The notes under the pieces were generated by a model. That model saw only the letters and a list, made by a program, of their open reading frames with translations, was not told where the DNA came from and searched no databases. A stretch of DNA of 64,000 nt. Origin: an uncultured Methylococcales bacterium (lineage in GTDB: Bacteria; Pseudomonadota; Gammaproteobacteria; Methylococcales; Methylomonadaceae). Location of the stretch: contig CAIUVX010000079.1 of the NCBI GenBank assembly GCA_903902705.1, positions 1 through 64,000 on the forward strand. The letters are read 5' to 3'. The position numbers and the translations under genes were made by a program. Of this stretch, positions 63,995 through 64,000 are shown piece by piece (position 1 is the first letter of the stretch; every line of letters begins with the position of its first letter).

Positions 63995-64000
63995 ATGAAA
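63995..64000 (+). CDS. Start of a next gene, cut by the window end
   Basis: ATGAAA with AAGG about 10 bases upstream. Only two codons are inside the window, so nothing can be said about the product. Confidence 0.35.

Overview
This window looks like a chromosome segment from a gammaproteobacterium with moderate to low GC. The bamD / rluD-pgeF divergent arrangement, the Nudix-ThiE fusion, the Mla-like lipid transport operon, the ESPR-type two-partner adhesins and a TIGR04073-type exosortase-associated protein all fit that class. A Methylococcales- or Thiotrichales-like host is my best guess, but nothing here fixes the genus. I saw no rRNA, tRNA, CRISPR array or insertion-sequence transposase.

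Layout. 1-7.1 kb: two large filamentous-haemagglutinin-like adhesin genes (the first cut by the window edge), then a decayed third copy of the same 3' end split by a short repeat element. 7.1-9.2 kb: RIO kinase and HI0933-type flavoprotein operon on the minus strand. 9.5-13.4 kb: a small secreted protein, a copper chaperone plus Cu-ATPase, and an FNR-like regulator with a cysteine cluster. 13.9-23.0 kb: an accessory block with two unrecognised overlapping genes, a GH13 amylase-family enzyme, a DUF2278/lamin-tail protein, and a convergent operon of a double cyclic-nucleotide-binding protein with three AIM24-family proteins. 23.1-28.3 kb: the MoxR-DUF58-DUF4381-BatA-BatB/C operon. 28.6-32.7 kb: a calcium-type P-ATPase and an AlaC-like aminotransferase, converging on a hairpin.

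33.1-35.8 kb holds a tight operon of a coiled-coil protein, a von Willebrand A protein and a short, unusual adenylosuccinate-synthetase paralogue. 35.9-39.3 kb is a complete Mla-like ABC lipid transporter (permease, ATPase, MCE protein, lipoprotein), followed by Kup. 41.6-44.2 kb pairs a membrane protein with a DyP-type peroxidase. 44.4-47.5 kb has an MMPL-exporter remnant, a Roco GTPase and an unlisted 44-residue membrane peptide. 47.7-49.0 kb is TusA-like plus a cation-diffusion facilitator. 49.3-52.2 kb is an AT-rich defence-like island: three overlapping genes ending in a PD-(D/E)XK nuclease, then a PIN toxin-antitoxin pair. 52.3-64 kb is mostly housekeeping: argJ, Nudix-ThiE, exosortase-associated and OmpA-like envelope proteins, a MORN protein, bamD, rluD-pgeF-ZIP-LRR, phosphoglucomutase and a repeat-bearing L,D-transpeptidase.

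Many intergenic gaps carry palindromic REP-like elements of several families, three copies of one of which show a paired base change in the two arms. The most interesting candidates for an undescribed system are the three-gene nuclease operon at 49.3-51.5 kb and the VWA plus PurA-like operon at 33.5-35.8 kb. Functions there are inferred from motifs only.
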